This document shows, in pieces, positions 9,118-18,195 of a DNA stretch of 64,000 nt. The stretch's first letter is position 1. Every line of letters begins with the position of its first letter. Both the position numbers and the translations under genes were made by a program. The DNA comes from Flavobacterium daejeonense DSM 17708 (GTDB taxonomy: Bacteria; Bacteroidota; Bacteroidia; Flavobacteriales; Flavobacteriaceae): contig NZ_AUDK01000019.1 in NCBI RefSeq assembly GCF_000425425.1, positions 32,969 to 96,968 on the forward strand, read 5' to 3'. A model generated the notes under the pieces. It ran no database searches and was not told the DNA's origin. It saw nothing but the letters and a program-made list of their open reading frames with translations.

Positions 9118-10260
9118 ATGAAAATCCTTTTTGTTTCCATGCCTTCCGTTCACGTAATCCGATGGATAGAAAATTTAAAAGACACTAATCATGAATTGTA
9201 TTGGTTTGATGTGTTAGATAGTGGGCGATTGGATACTTTAGAGAGGGTACATCAATTTACAACTTGGAGAAAAAGGAAATTTCCGTATATAAAAGGAGAA
9301 TACCGTTTACAAAAAATATTTCCAAACATGTATGAAAAAGTGAAGTCTTTTTTAGAAGTGACAGCCAATGAAGCATTAGAACAAATCATTTTAGACATTC
9401 AGCCCGATGTAGTACATAGTTTTGAATTGCATAGTTGTTCCTATCCTATTTTGAAAACGATGCAAAAATTTCCAAAATTGAAATGGTTGTATTCCTGTTG
9501 GGGGAATGATTTGTTTTATTACAGGCAATATAAAACACACTTAAAAAGAATACAGCAGGTTTTAGCTCGTGTTAATTTTTTACATACCGATTGTATGCGT
9601 GATTTTGAAATTGCCAAAAAATTAGGTTTCAAAGGTCAGTTTTTAGGTGTTATCCCGGGAGGTACAGGATATAAAATAAAGGAGTTAGATGTTTATAAAT
9701 TAGACATTACAGAGCGGAAAATTATTTTAGTAAAAGGCTATGAACATAAATTCGGCAGAGGGCTAAATGTTATTAAAGCTTTACAGTTATTAGATAAGGA
9801 GTTAGAGAAATATAAAGTTATAGTATTTGGAGCGCATCAAAAAGTTATAGATTATATAACATCCAATCGGCTAGATTTTACTTTTTTTGACAGACATGGA
9901 CTTTCGCATAAAGAATTAATGCAATTAATGGGGAAATCTTTAGTGTATATAGGAAATAGTATTTCAGATGGTATGCCTAATACAATGTTAGAAGCTGTTG
10001 TAATGGGAGCTTTTCCAATACAATCCAATCCAGGAGGTGCTTCCGAAGAGATTATTGTACAGGGCAGGAATGGCTATTTAATTGCTAATCCGGAATCGGT
10101 TTCAGAAATAAAAGAAATACTCCTAAAAGCATTATCTGAAAAAAGTAACTTTGTAAAGGCAGCCGAAATAAATCAACAGCTGGCTCAGGAGCGATTGGAT
10201 TATGCAGTCAATCAATTGAGGGTAATCGAAATGTATAATACAATTCTAAAATGCGGGTAG
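9118..10260 (+). CDS. Family 4-like (GT-B) glycosyltransferase
   Basis: I place the start at the ATG at 9118 (MKILFVSMPSVHVIRWIENL), one base after the upstream stop. An in-frame upstream start at 9067 would overlap the previous gene by 50 bases. The 380-residue product has a GT-B layout: N-terminal acceptor domain with YSCWGNDLFYYRQYK near residue 124, and a C-terminal donor site with GNSISDGMPNTMLEAVVMGA near 279, including the conserved Glu, then NPGGASEEII. It overlaps the next gene by 10 bases. Confidence 0.85.
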   Translation: MKILFVSMPSVHVIRWIENLKDTNHELYWFDVLDSGRLDTLERVHQFTTWRKRKFPYIKGEYRLQKIFPNMYEKVKSFLEVTANEALEQIILDIQPDVVHSFELHSCSYPILKTMQKFPKLKWLYSCWGNDLFYYRQYKTHLKRIQQVLARVNFLHTDCMRDFEIAKKLGFKGQFLGVIPGGTGYKIKELDVYKLDITERKIILVKGYEHKFGRGLNVIKALQLLDKELEKYKVIVFGAHQKVIDYITSNRLDFTFFDRHGLSHKELMQLMGKSLVYIGNSISDGMPNTMLEAVVMGAFPIQSNPGGASEEIIVQGRNGYLIANPESVSEIKEILLKALSEKSNFVKAAEINQQLAQERLDYAVNQLRVIEMYNTILKCG

Positions 10261-11270
10261 GTTTTAATCCAAATAAAAACAAACAGTTGGAATCTAATGA
10301 TTTTTATCATCAGGTTATTATACCCGTATATATCCCTAATCAGGAAGGTTATTTTAAAGATAGTTTTACAATTTTACAATTATGTTTGGAGTCTTTATTT
10401 AAAACAGTTCATGACAAAACTTTTATTACCATTGTCAATAACGGAAGTTGTTTTGAAGTTTCTAATTATTTGGGTGAGTTGTATCAAAGCAGGAAAATTC
10501 AGGAACTTATCAATACTAAAAATATTGGGAGAATTAATGCTATCTTAAAAGCTGTTGCAGGACACAATTTTACTGTTGTCACTGCTTCTGATGCAGATGT
10601 TCTGTTTTTAGAAAAATGGCAGGAGGCTGCTTATGAGGTTTTTAAACATTTTCCTAAAACAGGTGCAGTGTGTACGACCCCTTCTTCAAAATCGTATAAA
10701 ACTTATACGGCAAATATTTTTTTTGATTGTTTTTTTTTTAAAAGATTACGTTTTACAGCAGTGCAAAATTCTACGGCTTTAAGAGCATTTGCACATAGTA
10801 TTGAAAATCCTTTGTTTTATAATGAAGTTCATTTAGCAAATTATTTAACTATTTCGAGTAATGATTTTAAAGCAGTTGTGGGAGCCGGTCACTTTGTAAT
10901 AACATATAAAGCATCTCTATTTTATTCTTTACCTGAAAAATCTACGGAATATGTATTAGGAGGAAATAGTAATTATTTATTAGATACAATGGTTATAAAA
11001 AAAGGTTTTTGGCGTTTATCTACGGCTGATAATTATACCTATCACATGGGCAATGTTGCTGAGGCTTGGATGTTTGAGGAAGTTACTAAGTTAAAACAAG
11101 CTGTCAAAACAATAGATTTTCAATTAAAAGAGAGACCTTCAGAGACTAAATGGGGCTATTATATTAAGAGTAAAATTTTTGGTAAGTTTATCTTGAACAA
11201 AAAAATAATGAAATGTTTTTTACGTTGGAAAGGACTTTCAAAAAGAGAAGCAGAAAAGTATTTAACATGA
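10251..11270 (+). CDS. GT-A glycosyltransferase (family 2-like)
   Basis: The 339-residue protein has an N-terminal GT-A-like half: HQVIIPVYIPNQEGYF near residue 20, FITIVNNGSCFEV near 58 and a probable metal-binding motif VTASDADVLF near 108. The rest is variable. It probably transfers a sugar in the cytoplasm. It overlaps both neighbours: 10 bases with the upstream gene and 4 bases (ATGA) with the downstream gene, as expected of coupled translation. Specificity is unknown. Confidence 0.75.
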   Translation: MRVGFNPNKNKQLESNDFYHQVIIPVYIPNQEGYFKDSFTILQLCLESLFKTVHDKTFITIVNNGSCFEVSNYLGELYQSRKIQELINTKNIGRINAILKAVAGHNFTVVTASDADVLFLEKWQEAAYEVFKHFPKTGAVCTTPSSKSYKTYTANIFFDCFFFKRLRFTAVQNSTALRAFAHSIENPLFYNEVHLANYLTISSNDFKAVVGAGHFVITYKASLFYSLPEKSTEYVLGGNSNYLLDTMVIKKGFWRLSTADNYTYHMGNVAEAWMFEEVTKLKQAVKTIDFQLKERPSETKWGYYIKSKIFGKFILNKKIMKCFLRWKGLSKREAEKYLT

Positions 11271-12139
11271 TGGATAAAATTAACATAGCCTATTTAATTA
11301 CTGCTTACCATAATTATGGGCATCTTGAAAAATTAATAAGAGCTCTTCAGGATACTAATGTGTATTTTTATATACATATTGATAAAAATTCAGAAATGCC
11401 AACAAATTTAAATCAGTTTACAAATATTAAATTTATAAAAAGACATAAAGTTTGGTGGGCTGGCTGGTCGCATCAAAAGGCAATATTTAATTTAATGGCT
11501 GCTGCGGTTAAAGATAATTATGATTATTATGCTTTACTGAGTGGTAGTGATTATCCGATTAGGTCTAATGAATTCTTGTATAATAAGTTACAACAAGGAG
11601 GAGAATTCATTAGCATTAAAGAAGGATTTCCATCTGATTTAAAAAGAGGGTGGATAACTAATTTTTATTTTGATCTGTTTTATAGACGAAAGCCAAATAA
11701 ACCCATTTGGATTAAAATTTTATTACGCTTAGAGAAAAAGATTAGTTTATACTTTCCCAAAAAAAACTTTCCGTTTAAAAAAGTTTTTTTTGGTCCTACA
11801 TGGTGGATTTTAACCCATTCAACCGTTCGGTATATTTTAGATTTTTTAAATTCAAATCGGCATTACGAGCGTTTTTTTAAAAATTCATTTTGTTGTGAAG
11901 AAATTTTAATACCAACCATAATTGGTAATTCAGGAATTACAAATATAAAAGGGAATTTGACTTATGTGGATTGGTCTGTACATCCGGGACCTGCATTTGT
12001 ATCTAAAAAGCATTTGGCTATTTTTGAAAATGATTTTGTTCAAAATGAATACGGGGATAATGTTGCTTTTTTTGCCAGAAAATTTGATAAAGAAAGTGAA
12101 GCCCTATTAGATTTTATTGATTTAAATTTTAGAGCATAA
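11267..12139 (+). CDS. Core-2/I-branching type glycosyltransferase (GT14-like)
   Basis: The 290-residue product starts at ATG 11267 (MMDKINIAYLITAYHNYGHL), overlapping the upstream TGA. The pattern AYLITAYHNYGHLEKLIRAL, FYIHIDKNSE, WAGWSHQKAIFNLM and YYALLSGSDYPIRS is typical of the core-2/I-branching beta-1,6-N-acetylglucosaminyltransferase family, which is also found in bacterial polysaccharide loci. FFGPTWWILTHSTVRYIL near residue 173 fits the family's substrate loop. It may introduce a branch or a GlcNAc or xylose residue; the actual linkage is not known. Confidence 0.85.
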   Translation: MMDKINIAYLITAYHNYGHLEKLIRALQDTNVYFYIHIDKNSEMPTNLNQFTNIKFIKRHKVWWAGWSHQKAIFNLMAAAVKDNYDYYALLSGSDYPIRSNEFLYNKLQQGGEFISIKEGFPSDLKRGWITNFYFDLFYRRKPNKPIWIKILLRLEKKISLYFPKKNFPFKKVFFGPTWWILTHSTVRYILDFLNSNRHYERFFKNSFCCEEILIPTIIGNSGITNIKGNLTYVDWSVHPGPAFVSKKHLAIFENDFVQNEYGDNVAFFARKFDKESEALLDFIDLNFRA

Positions 12140-12142
12140 ACT

Positions 12143-13213
12143 ATGATAACCATACTTTTTATTTACCGGAATAAAGACTTAATAAGGGTAAAAAACAGTT
12201 TGTTAAGCTTGGAAAATCAAACAGTAAAAAAGTTTAAGATACTTTTTGTAGATTATGGTTCACAATCGGTTTACAGTCTTGCTTTAAAAGAACTTTTGAA
12301 GCAATTTTCAGCTATTCACTATCATTATTCTTATGTTGAAAACCAGCCATGGTCACGTGCTAAGGCTATTAATGTGGGCTTACAATTAATTAAGACCCCC
12401 TATGTTTTTGTGGCAGATATAGATATGATTTTTAGAGAAAATTTTATCGAAAAGCTTTATGATTTGGCAAAAGTTAATTTATCGACTTATTTTAAGGTTG
12501 GGTTTTTAAGTAAAGAAACCAAAGTGTTTTCTGGAAATTTTGATACTATTCCTGTAGCTTTTTCAAGTGGAGTTGGAGCTCAGGGTTTGTCTCTTTTCTG
12601 TATGGAAGCTTTACATAAAATAAATGGATTTGATGAATTCTATCATTTTTGGGGTGCTGAAGACACCGATATTCATGTTCGCTTACAAAATGTGGGCTGT
12701 GAAGTATCATTTTATGATGCTGAAATTGTATTGCTGCATCAATGGCATTCCAGTTACCGAAGCAGTGAGCGTAAAAAATTAACGACTGATTTGCAACTCT
12801 CAGGAGTGGTGCAGTTGAATCATCAACATCTAAAAGATACCATCGCTCAAAAAAGAACGAAAGTAAATGATGATGAGTGGGGTGTTTCTATTTCAAAGAA
12901 GCAATATGAAGCATTGCAAAAACCTGACAGGCAAATAATAATAACAAATCGGAAACCGGAAATCGATCATTTTTTATTTTATACTCTAAAACAAAAAACA
13001 CCGCTGATTACAGAATATCTATTTCAATTGGATATAGAAGAGGGGACTTTAAAACAAAAAATAAAAAAAATACTCCGTAAAAAGGTTCCGCAATACTATA
13101 CTCTTAAAGAAATTAATGACTTTATTTTAGTACATTTAATTAGTAATCCGGCACTAAAAAACTACCGCTATCAGGTTGCTCCTGATATGAAAAGTATATC
13201 TTTGATTCTTTAA
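12143..13213 (+). CDS. Family 2 glycosyltransferase with galactosyltransferase-type C-terminal motif
   Basis: The 356-residue protein starts like GT2 enzymes (MITILFIYRNKDLIRVKNSL) and has the combination PWSRAKAINVGL, FVADIDMIF (near residue 93, DXD) and INGFDEFYHFWGAEDTDIHV (near 163). The last is the Glyco_transf_7C signature of chondroitin-synthase-like and beta-galactosyltransferase enzymes, with the catalytic Glu/Asp pair in GAEDTD. It probably adds a GalNAc/Gal-type sugar, but the donor is not certain. The C-terminal 120 residues are charged and of unknown role. Confidence 0.85.
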   Translation: MITILFIYRNKDLIRVKNSLLSLENQTVKKFKILFVDYGSQSVYSLALKELLKQFSAIHYHYSYVENQPWSRAKAINVGLQLIKTPYVFVADIDMIFRENFIEKLYDLAKVNLSTYFKVGFLSKETKVFSGNFDTIPVAFSSGVGAQGLSLFCMEALHKINGFDEFYHFWGAEDTDIHVRLQNVGCEVSFYDAEIVLLHQWHSSYRSSERKKLTTDLQLSGVVQLNHQHLKDTIAQKRTKVNDDEWGVSISKKQYEALQKPDRQIIITNRKPEIDHFLFYTLKQKTPLITEYLFQLDIEEGTLKQKIKKILRKKVPQYYTLKEINDFILVHLISNPALKNYRYQVAPDMKSISLIL

Positions 13214-13225
13214 AAATTGTAATTC

Positions 13226-14317
13226 ATGACCAAAGTAATCCTTATATCGCAAGTTCCGCTACCGTATGAAAAAATAGGGAGTTGGACTACTCTTTATAAA
13301 AATTACTTACAACAAGATCATCAAATAGATTTTATAGTTTGTGAACAACCGGAATACCAATTTCCAGATGTAAATTACAGTCTTGTAGCAACAGATTTTT
13401 TGACAAAAGTTCAAAAAAAGATAGCTAAAAATCCTTATATAGGTTACTTTAAAGCCTTAGCAAAAATCATAAAACCAGGTGAAAAGTATATTATTCAGAT
13501 AGTAGATAATTTCGGAATTGTAAAACCTTTACAGGATTTCCTGTTTTCTAAAAAATGGAGAGAGCATTGTTATTTGCAGTTTTTCTATCATGGTTTTCCG
13601 CCTTTTTATGGCAATTTTGAAAGTCGTTATTTTTTTGAAACCATTGACGAAATGGTATTGTTAACTTTTGATTCTTATTGGGTACACAAAGAACAGTACA
13701 CGGTTTTGCCTACTCACTTTTCGGTTTTACATAACGGCATTGATACACAAAAGTTTTATAAGGTAAGTAGCATCGAAAAAGCAGTGTTGAAAGAGAAATT
13801 TGGAGTCAAAGATAAAACAGTTTTTATATGGTGCTCTCAGGATCGTCCTAAAAAAGGCTTGCATATTATATTGGACGCCTGGAAAAAAGTACATGTACAG
13901 AATCCAAATACGGTATTATGGGTAATTGGTTGTGAACCTAAAAAACCCGCAAAAGCTGTTGAATACTTAGGGAGAATTCCAAATGAAGAATTAGCTCAAT
14001 ATTATCAAACGGCGGATTGTTATTTATTTCCAACTTTATGGCATGAAGGTTTTGGTTTAAGTCTCATTGAAGCCTTGCATTGTGGTTGTTATTGTATTGC
14101 TTCGGCTTTAGGAGGTGTCCCGGAAGTGTTACAGTATGGTAAATTGGGTAAGTTAATAGAAAAACCTCATTTTGTCGAAGAATGGGAAAAGGCTGTAACT
14201 AATTTTTTAGAAAGGGAAATTGTAATTCCTGATGCTCCAAAAGATTTATATACAGCTGAAAATTGGAGCAATGACATGAATAAAATCATTGAAAATGCTA
14301 AAAGCAGATTAAAATAA
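13226..14317 (+). CDS. Family 4 glycosyltransferase
   Basis: The 363-residue protein has a GT-B layout. HNGIDTQKFYKV near residue 172 marks the domain linker, WCSQDRPKKGLHIILDAWKK near 206 starts the donor domain, and LFPTLWHEGFGLSLIEALHC near 269 carries the E-x7-E-type donor site, followed by ASALGGVPEVL. It ends the AT-rich transferase block. The stop directly abuts the neuA start at 14318, and the base composition becomes more GC-rich from here. Sugar and linkage are unknown. Confidence 0.88.
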   Translation: MTKVILISQVPLPYEKIGSWTTLYKNYLQQDHQIDFIVCEQPEYQFPDVNYSLVATDFLTKVQKKIAKNPYIGYFKALAKIIKPGEKYIIQIVDNFGIVKPLQDFLFSKKWREHCYLQFFYHGFPPFYGNFESRYFFETIDEMVLLTFDSYWVHKEQYTVLPTHFSVLHNGIDTQKFYKVSSIEKAVLKEKFGVKDKTVFIWCSQDRPKKGLHIILDAWKKVHVQNPNTVLWVIGCEPKKPAKAVEYLGRIPNEELAQYYQTADCYLFPTLWHEGFGLSLIEALHCGCYCIASALGGVPEVLQYGKLGKLIEKPHFVEEWEKAVTNFLEREIVIPDAPKDLYTAENWSNDMNKIIENAKSRLK

Positions 14318-15229
14318 ATGAAAACCATCGCCATCATTCCTGCCCGGGGCGGTTCCAAACGCTTAGCCGGAAAAAATACGCTGCTTTTAGGAGGTATTCC
14401 TTTGTTAGTGCATTCTATTCAATATGCTCAGGCAAACCAGGAAATCATTGATGCCATTTATGTTTCCACGGATCATGTAGAAATTAAAAAAATAGCCCTT
14501 CAATACGGTGCTAAAGTTATCGATCGTCCGGAACATTTGAGCGGGGATTTGGAGCCTACTGTTTCAGCTCTAAAACATGTACTTCAATCTGTAAAAGATG
14601 AAGTTGAAAACGTGATTATATTACAACCTACCAATCCACTTCGACCTACCAATTTACTAAGAGAAGCTTTTGAAGAGTATCAAAAGGAAAATTACGACAG
14701 CCTCTTTACAGTTTCCCGAAACTATCAGAAATTCGGAAAAATAGCCAACAATAAATTTATTCCTTTTAATTATACCATTGGGCAGAGAAGCCAGGATTTA
14801 GAACCACTCTATTTTGAAAACGGATTGCTATATATTACTAAGGCCGCAGCCATCATGGAAAATAAAATCATAACCGAAAATGCCTTCCCTTTGCTGGTAA
14901 ATCATATTTTTGCCAATATCGATATCGACATGCAGGAGGATTTAGACTACGCCGAATACCTGTACAGTAGCAATGGCAATGACAATGACAATGACAATAG
15001 CAATGGCAATAACAATAGCAATGGCAATAACAATAGCAATGGCAATGACAATAGCAATGGCAATGACAATAGCAATGGCAATGACAATAACAATAGCAAT
15101 AGCAATGGCAATAACAATAGCAATAGCAATAGCAATGACAATAACAATAGCAATAGCAATAGCAATAGCAATGGCAATAAAAATAGCAATGACAATAACG
15201 GACAACCGATAACCCACAACCCAAAATGA
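14318..15229 (+). CDS. neuA: Acylneuraminate (CMP-nonulosonate) cytidylyltransferase with repeat-encoded Asn-rich tail
   Basis: Residues 1-217 are a normal CMP-sialic-acid synthetase: nucleotide motif [15 protein letters not shown] (6-20), [10 protein letters not shown] near 102, and [15 protein letters not shown] near 201 with the usual C-terminal Asp residues. It activates a nonulosonic acid with CTP for transfer. From residue 218 the frame runs into about 230 bases of hexanucleotide repeat (AAT plus AGC, GGC, GAC or AAC). This codes for an Asn/Ser/Gly/Asp-only tail of about 75 residues, ending in a short piece of dispersed repeat (PITHNPK). The native stop seems to have been lost to repeat expansion. 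The last 4 bases overlap neuB. Activity of the core should be intact, but this is inferred. Confidence 0.9.
   Translation: MKTIAIIPARGGSKRLAGKNTLLLGGIPLLVHSIQYAQANQEIIDAIYVSTDHVEIKKIALQYGAKVIDRPEHLSGDLEPTVSALKHVLQSVKDEVENVIILQPTNPLRPTNLLREAFEEYQKENYDSLFTVSRNYQKFGKIANNKFIPFNYTIGQRSQDLEPLYFENGLLYITKAAAIMENKIITENAFPLLVNHIFANIDIDMQEDLDYAEYLYSSNGNDNDNDNSNGNNNSNGNNNSNGNDNSNGNDNSNGNDNNNSNSNGNNNSNSNSNDNNNSNSNSNSNGNKNSNDNNGQPITHNPK
14966..15215 (+). repeat. Hexanucleotide repeat tract at the 3' end of neuA
   Basis: Roughly 38 degenerate 6-base units AAT(A/G)(A/G)C run from about 14970 to 15199. They are followed by GGACAACCGATAACCCACAA, which resembles the dispersed CAACCCACAAC family seen in several gaps. 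All three forward frames and the reverse frames stay open because of the repeat, so the overlapping ORFs are artefacts. Changes in whole units keep the neuA frame. Confidence 0.92.
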
Positions 15230-16266
15230 ACCCATACATAGAAATTGCAGGAAGAAAAATAGGCCTCGATTATCCGCCATTAGTGATTGCCGAAATCGGT
15301 ATCAATCATGAAGGTTCTTTGCAAGTCGCCAAAGAAATGGTGGATGCAGCATACAGAGCAGGTGTTGAGGTGGTCAAACATCAAACGCATATTGTTGAGG
15401 ACGAAATGAGCGGAGCTGCCAAAAAAGTAATTCCCGGTAATGCCGATATTTCCATTTATGAAATCATGGAACGTTGTTCGCTCAATGAAGTAGAGGAATT
15501 AGAATTGAAAAACTATGTGGAAAGCAGAGGCATGATTTTTATATCGACCCCCTTTTCGCGTGCCGCTGCTGACAGATTAGAGCAATTTAATGTGCCGGCT
15601 TATAAAATTGGTTCCGGCGAATGCAATAATTATCCCTTACTGGAGCATATTGCTTCTTTTGGCAAGCCGGTAATTTTGAGTACCGGAATGAACACCATTG
15701 AAAGTGTACAAAAAGCAGTGGCCATTTTTGATAAATACAATGTTCCTGTAGCCTTGTTGCATACGACCAATTTGTACCCAACACCAATTCATTTAGTGCG
15801 TTTGGGAGCTATGACACAATTACATGAAGCTTTTCCGAACAAGGTTTTTGGATTATCTGATCATACCTTAAACAATAATGCCTGTTTAGGAGCGGTAGCC
15901 TTGGGAGCAAGCATTCTGGAACGTCACTTTACAGATCACATGCATCGTACAGGACCGGATATTATTTGCAGTATGGATGAAAAAACAACATCAGAATTAA
16001 TTATTGCCTCTAATGAAATCTGGCAAATGCGCGGTGGAACCAAAGAACCCGCCAAAGAAGAGCAGGTAACTATCGATTTCGCTTTTGCTACAGTGTGTAC
16101 AATAGCAGCAATCAAAAAAGGGGAAAAACTATCCAAAGAAAATATCTGGGTCAAACGCCCCGGAACCGGAAAGATTCTCGCAGAACATTTTAATGATTTA
16201 ATTGGAAAAACAGCAACCAGAGATATTGAAAATGATGAACAGCTTTGTTTGGAGGATGTTTGTTGA
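15226..16266 (+). CDS. neuB: N-acetylneuraminate-type nonulosonate synthase
   Basis: The 346-residue protein is a NeuB-family condensing enzyme: [20 protein letters not shown] near residue 20, VKHQTH near 49, [14 protein letters not shown] near 103, [14 protein letters not shown] near 126, GLSDHT near 211 and a C-terminal SAF (antifreeze-like) domain near 285-346. It condenses phosphoenolpyruvate with ManNAc or a related 6-deoxy sugar to form a nine-carbon acid. With neuA and a neuC-type epimerase in the locus, the simplest product is Neu5Ac or a close relative; pseudaminic and legionaminic pathway genes are absent here. Its start overlaps neuA by 4 bases. Confidence 0.92.
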   Translation: MNPYIEIAGRKIGLDYPPLVIAEIGINHEGSLQVAKEMVDAAYRAGVEVVKHQTHIVEDEMSGAAKKVIPGNADISIYEIMERCSLNEVEELELKNYVESRGMIFISTPFSRAAADRLEQFNVPAYKIGSGECNNYPLLEHIASFGKPVILSTGMNTIESVQKAVAIFDKYNVPVALLHTTNLYPTPIHLVRLGAMTQLHEAFPNKVFGLSDHTLNNNACLGAVALGASILERHFTDHMHRTGPDIICSMDEKTTSELIIASNEIWQMRGGTKEPAKEEQVTIDFAFATVCTIAAIKKGEKLSKENIWVKRPGTGKILAEHFNDLIGKTATRDIENDEQLCLEDVC

Positions 16267-16304
16267 GTAGGTGTCGGCAGCTCTCGATCTGACAAAGTTG
16301 ATAA

Positions 16305-16450
16305 TTTTTTGAGAGTCAAATCGTGTGTCAGGTCGAGCGCAGTCGAGACCCCTATATAAAAGAGTTGTCATATTTGTTCTCGCAATAAGTTAATTTTGCT
16401 TACTCGATTATAATTGAACTGTCAAATCGAGCGGAGTCGAGATTTAAAAT
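16305..16450. repeat. Left direct-repeat unit flanking the GIY-YIG gene
   Basis: This 146-base block begins TTTTTTGAGAGTCAAATCG, holds the imperfect palindrome GTCGAGCGCAGTCGAGAC (16332-16349), then GTTAATTTTGCTT, and ends near CGAGCGGAGTCGAGATT. The same words in the same order recur at 16893-17046, on the other side of the nuclease gene. Confidence 0.88.
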
Positions 16451-16458
16451 GAATACAG

Positions 16459-16779
16459 ATGAAATTTTATTTTGTATATATATTGAAGTGCAAGGACGAA
16501 TCTTTATATGTCGGAATCACATCTGATCTTGAAAGAAGAATAATGGAACACAATGCGGGGAAATATCCGGAGGCTTATACACATTCTCGAAGACCAGTTG
16601 AGTTAGTTTTTTATCAGGACTTTACAGATCCCAATCAAGCCATTACTTTTGAGAAGAGAATAAAAAAATGGAGTCGAGCCAAAAAACAATGTTTAATAGA
16701 TGAGAATTTTGATAAATTACAGAGTTTGGCTGAATGTAGAAATGCCACACATCATAAATACAAGCCAGATGAAGAATAA
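16459..16779 (+). CDS. Small GIY-YIG nuclease-family protein
   Basis: The 106-residue protein is a single GIY-YIG domain. FVYILKCKDESLYVGIT (4-20) supplies the GIY..YIG-like strands, LERRIMEH near 24 the catalytic Arg, and AITFEKRIKKWSRAKK near 61 the conserved Glu. Homologues are stand-alone single-domain nucleases of unknown biological role. The gene splits neuB from neuC and lies between two direct copies of a 150-base repeat rich in GTCGAGCGCAGTCGAGAC. Two inverted copies of that core also follow the stop codon. I infer a link between nuclease and repeat, as in repeat-associated transposases, but no such activity is shown. Confidence 0.88.
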   Translation: MKFYFVYILKCKDESLYVGITSDLERRIMEHNAGKYPEAYTHSRRPVELVFYQDFTDPNQAITFEKRIKKWSRAKKQCLIDENFDKLQSLAECRNATHHKYKPDEE

Positions 16780-16783
16780 AATG

Positions 16784-16861
16784 CGTCTCGACTGCGCTCG
16801 ACGTCCAAATGTTGATAATTTATTAGATAAGAAATAAAGGCGTCTCGACTGCGCTCGACGT
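16784..16861. repeat. Two inverted cores of the GIY-YIG-associated repeat
   Basis: GTCTCGACTGCGCTCGAC occurs at 16785-16802 and again at 16842-16859. It is the reverse complement of the core in the flanking direct units. Both copies lie just after the nuclease gene. Confidence 0.9.
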
Positions 16862-16892
16862 GACAGAGCATTAGTTCTAATTTAAACATATT

Positions 16893-17046
16893 TTTTTTGA
16901 GAGTCAAATCGGGTGTCAGGTCGAGCACAGTCGAGACCCCTATTTAAAAAGAAAACTTTAATAATTGAAATAGTTTTTAAGAGTTAATTTTGCTTTATCG
17001 AGCGCAGTCGAGCTGTCAAATCGAGCGCAGTCGAGATTCTTAAAAA
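16893..17046. repeat. Right direct-repeat unit flanking the GIY-YIG gene
   Basis: This block repeats the order of the left unit: TTTTTTGAGAGTCAAATCG, GTGTCAGGTCGAGC, GTCGAGACCCCTAT, GTTAATTTTGCTT, then two CGAGCGCAGTCGAG cores. It ends 27 bases before neuC. Several mismatches to the left unit show the duplication is not recent. Confidence 0.88.
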
Positions 17047-17073
17047 TCAAATTACCCAAGGAAACCCATACGA

Positions 17074-18195
17074 ATGAAAAAAATAGTATTTCTTACCGGA
17101 ACCCGTGCTGATTTTGGAAAAATAAAATCCTTAATTACTATTTTGGAGCAAAACCCTGAATTTGAAGTTCATGTTTTTGTAACCGGTATGCACCTGCAAG
17201 AGGAATACGGCTATACACTAATAGAGATTGAACGTTGTAAATTTAATAACATACATACGTTTGTAAATTATACTCACGAAACCACGATGGATTTAACACT
17301 AGCTAAAACCATTGAAGGTTTTTCGGCCTATTGCAAAGCCATTCAGCCCAATATGGTTGTGGTACATGGCGATCGGGTAGAAACATTAGCAGGAGCCATA
17401 GTAGGTTCCTTAAATAATATTTTAGTAGCCCATATTGAAGGTGGCGAAATTTCGGGTACGGTGGACGAATTAATTCGGCATAGCGTTAGTAAACTAAGTC
17501 ATATTCATTTTGTATCAAATAATCAGGCAGCAAAGCGATTGATACAAATGGGAGAAATACAGGAAGCTGTATTTATCATCGGTTCTCCGGATATTGATAG
17601 TATGTTTTCCAATCAGTTACCGGATTTGCCAACTGTCAAAACCTATTACAATATAGATTTTGAGGAATATGCTGTGGTAATGTTTCATCCGGTTACCACA
17701 GAGATTATGGAAATGCACCAATATGCACAAACCTTTGTGAAGGTACTGTTAGAAGACCATCAAAATTATGTGGTGATTTATCCAAACAATGATTTAGGAA
17801 GCCGTTGTATTAGGGATGCTTATAAGGAATTAAAAACCAATCAGCGATTTAGAGTTTTTCCGTCCTTACGCTTTGAATATTTTTTAACCCTTCTGAAAAA
17901 CGCCTGTTTTATTATAGGAAACAGCAGTGCCGGAATCAGAGAAGCTCCTTATTATGGTATCCCAATTATCAATATCGGTACAAGACAGCAAAACAGAGCT
18001 GTTCATGCTGATATTATCCATGCCGATTATACCGAAAAGAGTATCAAAGAAGCTTTAGCTCAAGTGCAATCCAGTAGAGTAAAAGTGACCAATAGTGATT
18101 TCGGACAGGGAAATAGTGATCAATTATTTTTAGAATGTCTTCAAAAATCGGATATTTGGAAGCTTAATCATCAAAAACAATTTAGAGATAGTTAA
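17074..18195 (+). CDS. neuC: UDP-N-acetylglucosamine 2-epimerase (hydrolysing), NeuC type
   Basis: The 373-residue protein starts MKKIVFLTGTRADFGKIKSL, typical of NeuC/LegG hydrolysing epimerases. Active-site segments are VVHGDRVETLAGAI near residue 97, HIEGGEISGTVDELIRHSV near 119, and GNSSAGIREAPYYGIP near 290. The enzyme converts UDP-GlcNAc (or its derivative) to ManNAc plus UDP, the first committed step to sialic acid. It completes the neuA-neuB-neuC set although the GIY-YIG cassette now separates it from neuB. The stop overlaps the next start by one base (TAATG). Confidence 0.92.
   Translation: MKKIVFLTGTRADFGKIKSLITILEQNPEFEVHVFVTGMHLQEEYGYTLIEIERCKFNNIHTFVNYTHETTMDLTLAKTIEGFSAYCKAIQPNMVVVHGDRVETLAGAIVGSLNNILVAHIEGGEISGTVDELIRHSVSKLSHIHFVSNNQAAKRLIQMGEIQEAVFIIGSPDIDSMFSNQLPDLPTVKTYYNIDFEEYAVVMFHPVTTEIMEMHQYAQTFVKVLLEDHQNYVVIYPNNDLGSRCIRDAYKELKTNQRFRVFPSLRFEYFLTLLKNACFIIGNSSAGIREAPYYGIPIINIGTRQQNRAVHADIIHADYTEKSIKEALAQVQSSRVKVTNSDFGQGNSDQLFLECLQKSDIWKLNHQKQFRDS

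Noticed and set aside
14966..15215. Phase-variable switch by repeat slippage in neuA
   Set aside because: The unit is 6 bases, so gain or loss keeps the frame; only length would change, not expression state.
14868..15280. Three long minus-strand frames and one plus-strand frame over the neuA tail
   Set aside because: They stay open only because the hexanucleotide repeat lacks stop codons in any frame; products are Cys/His/Tyr, Ala/Ile or Leu/Ser repeats.
15226..18195. Legionaminic or pseudaminic acid pathway instead of sialic acid
   Set aside because: No dehydratase, aminotransferase or acetyltransferase genes of those pathways are in the window. They could lie elsewhere, so this is not fully excluded.
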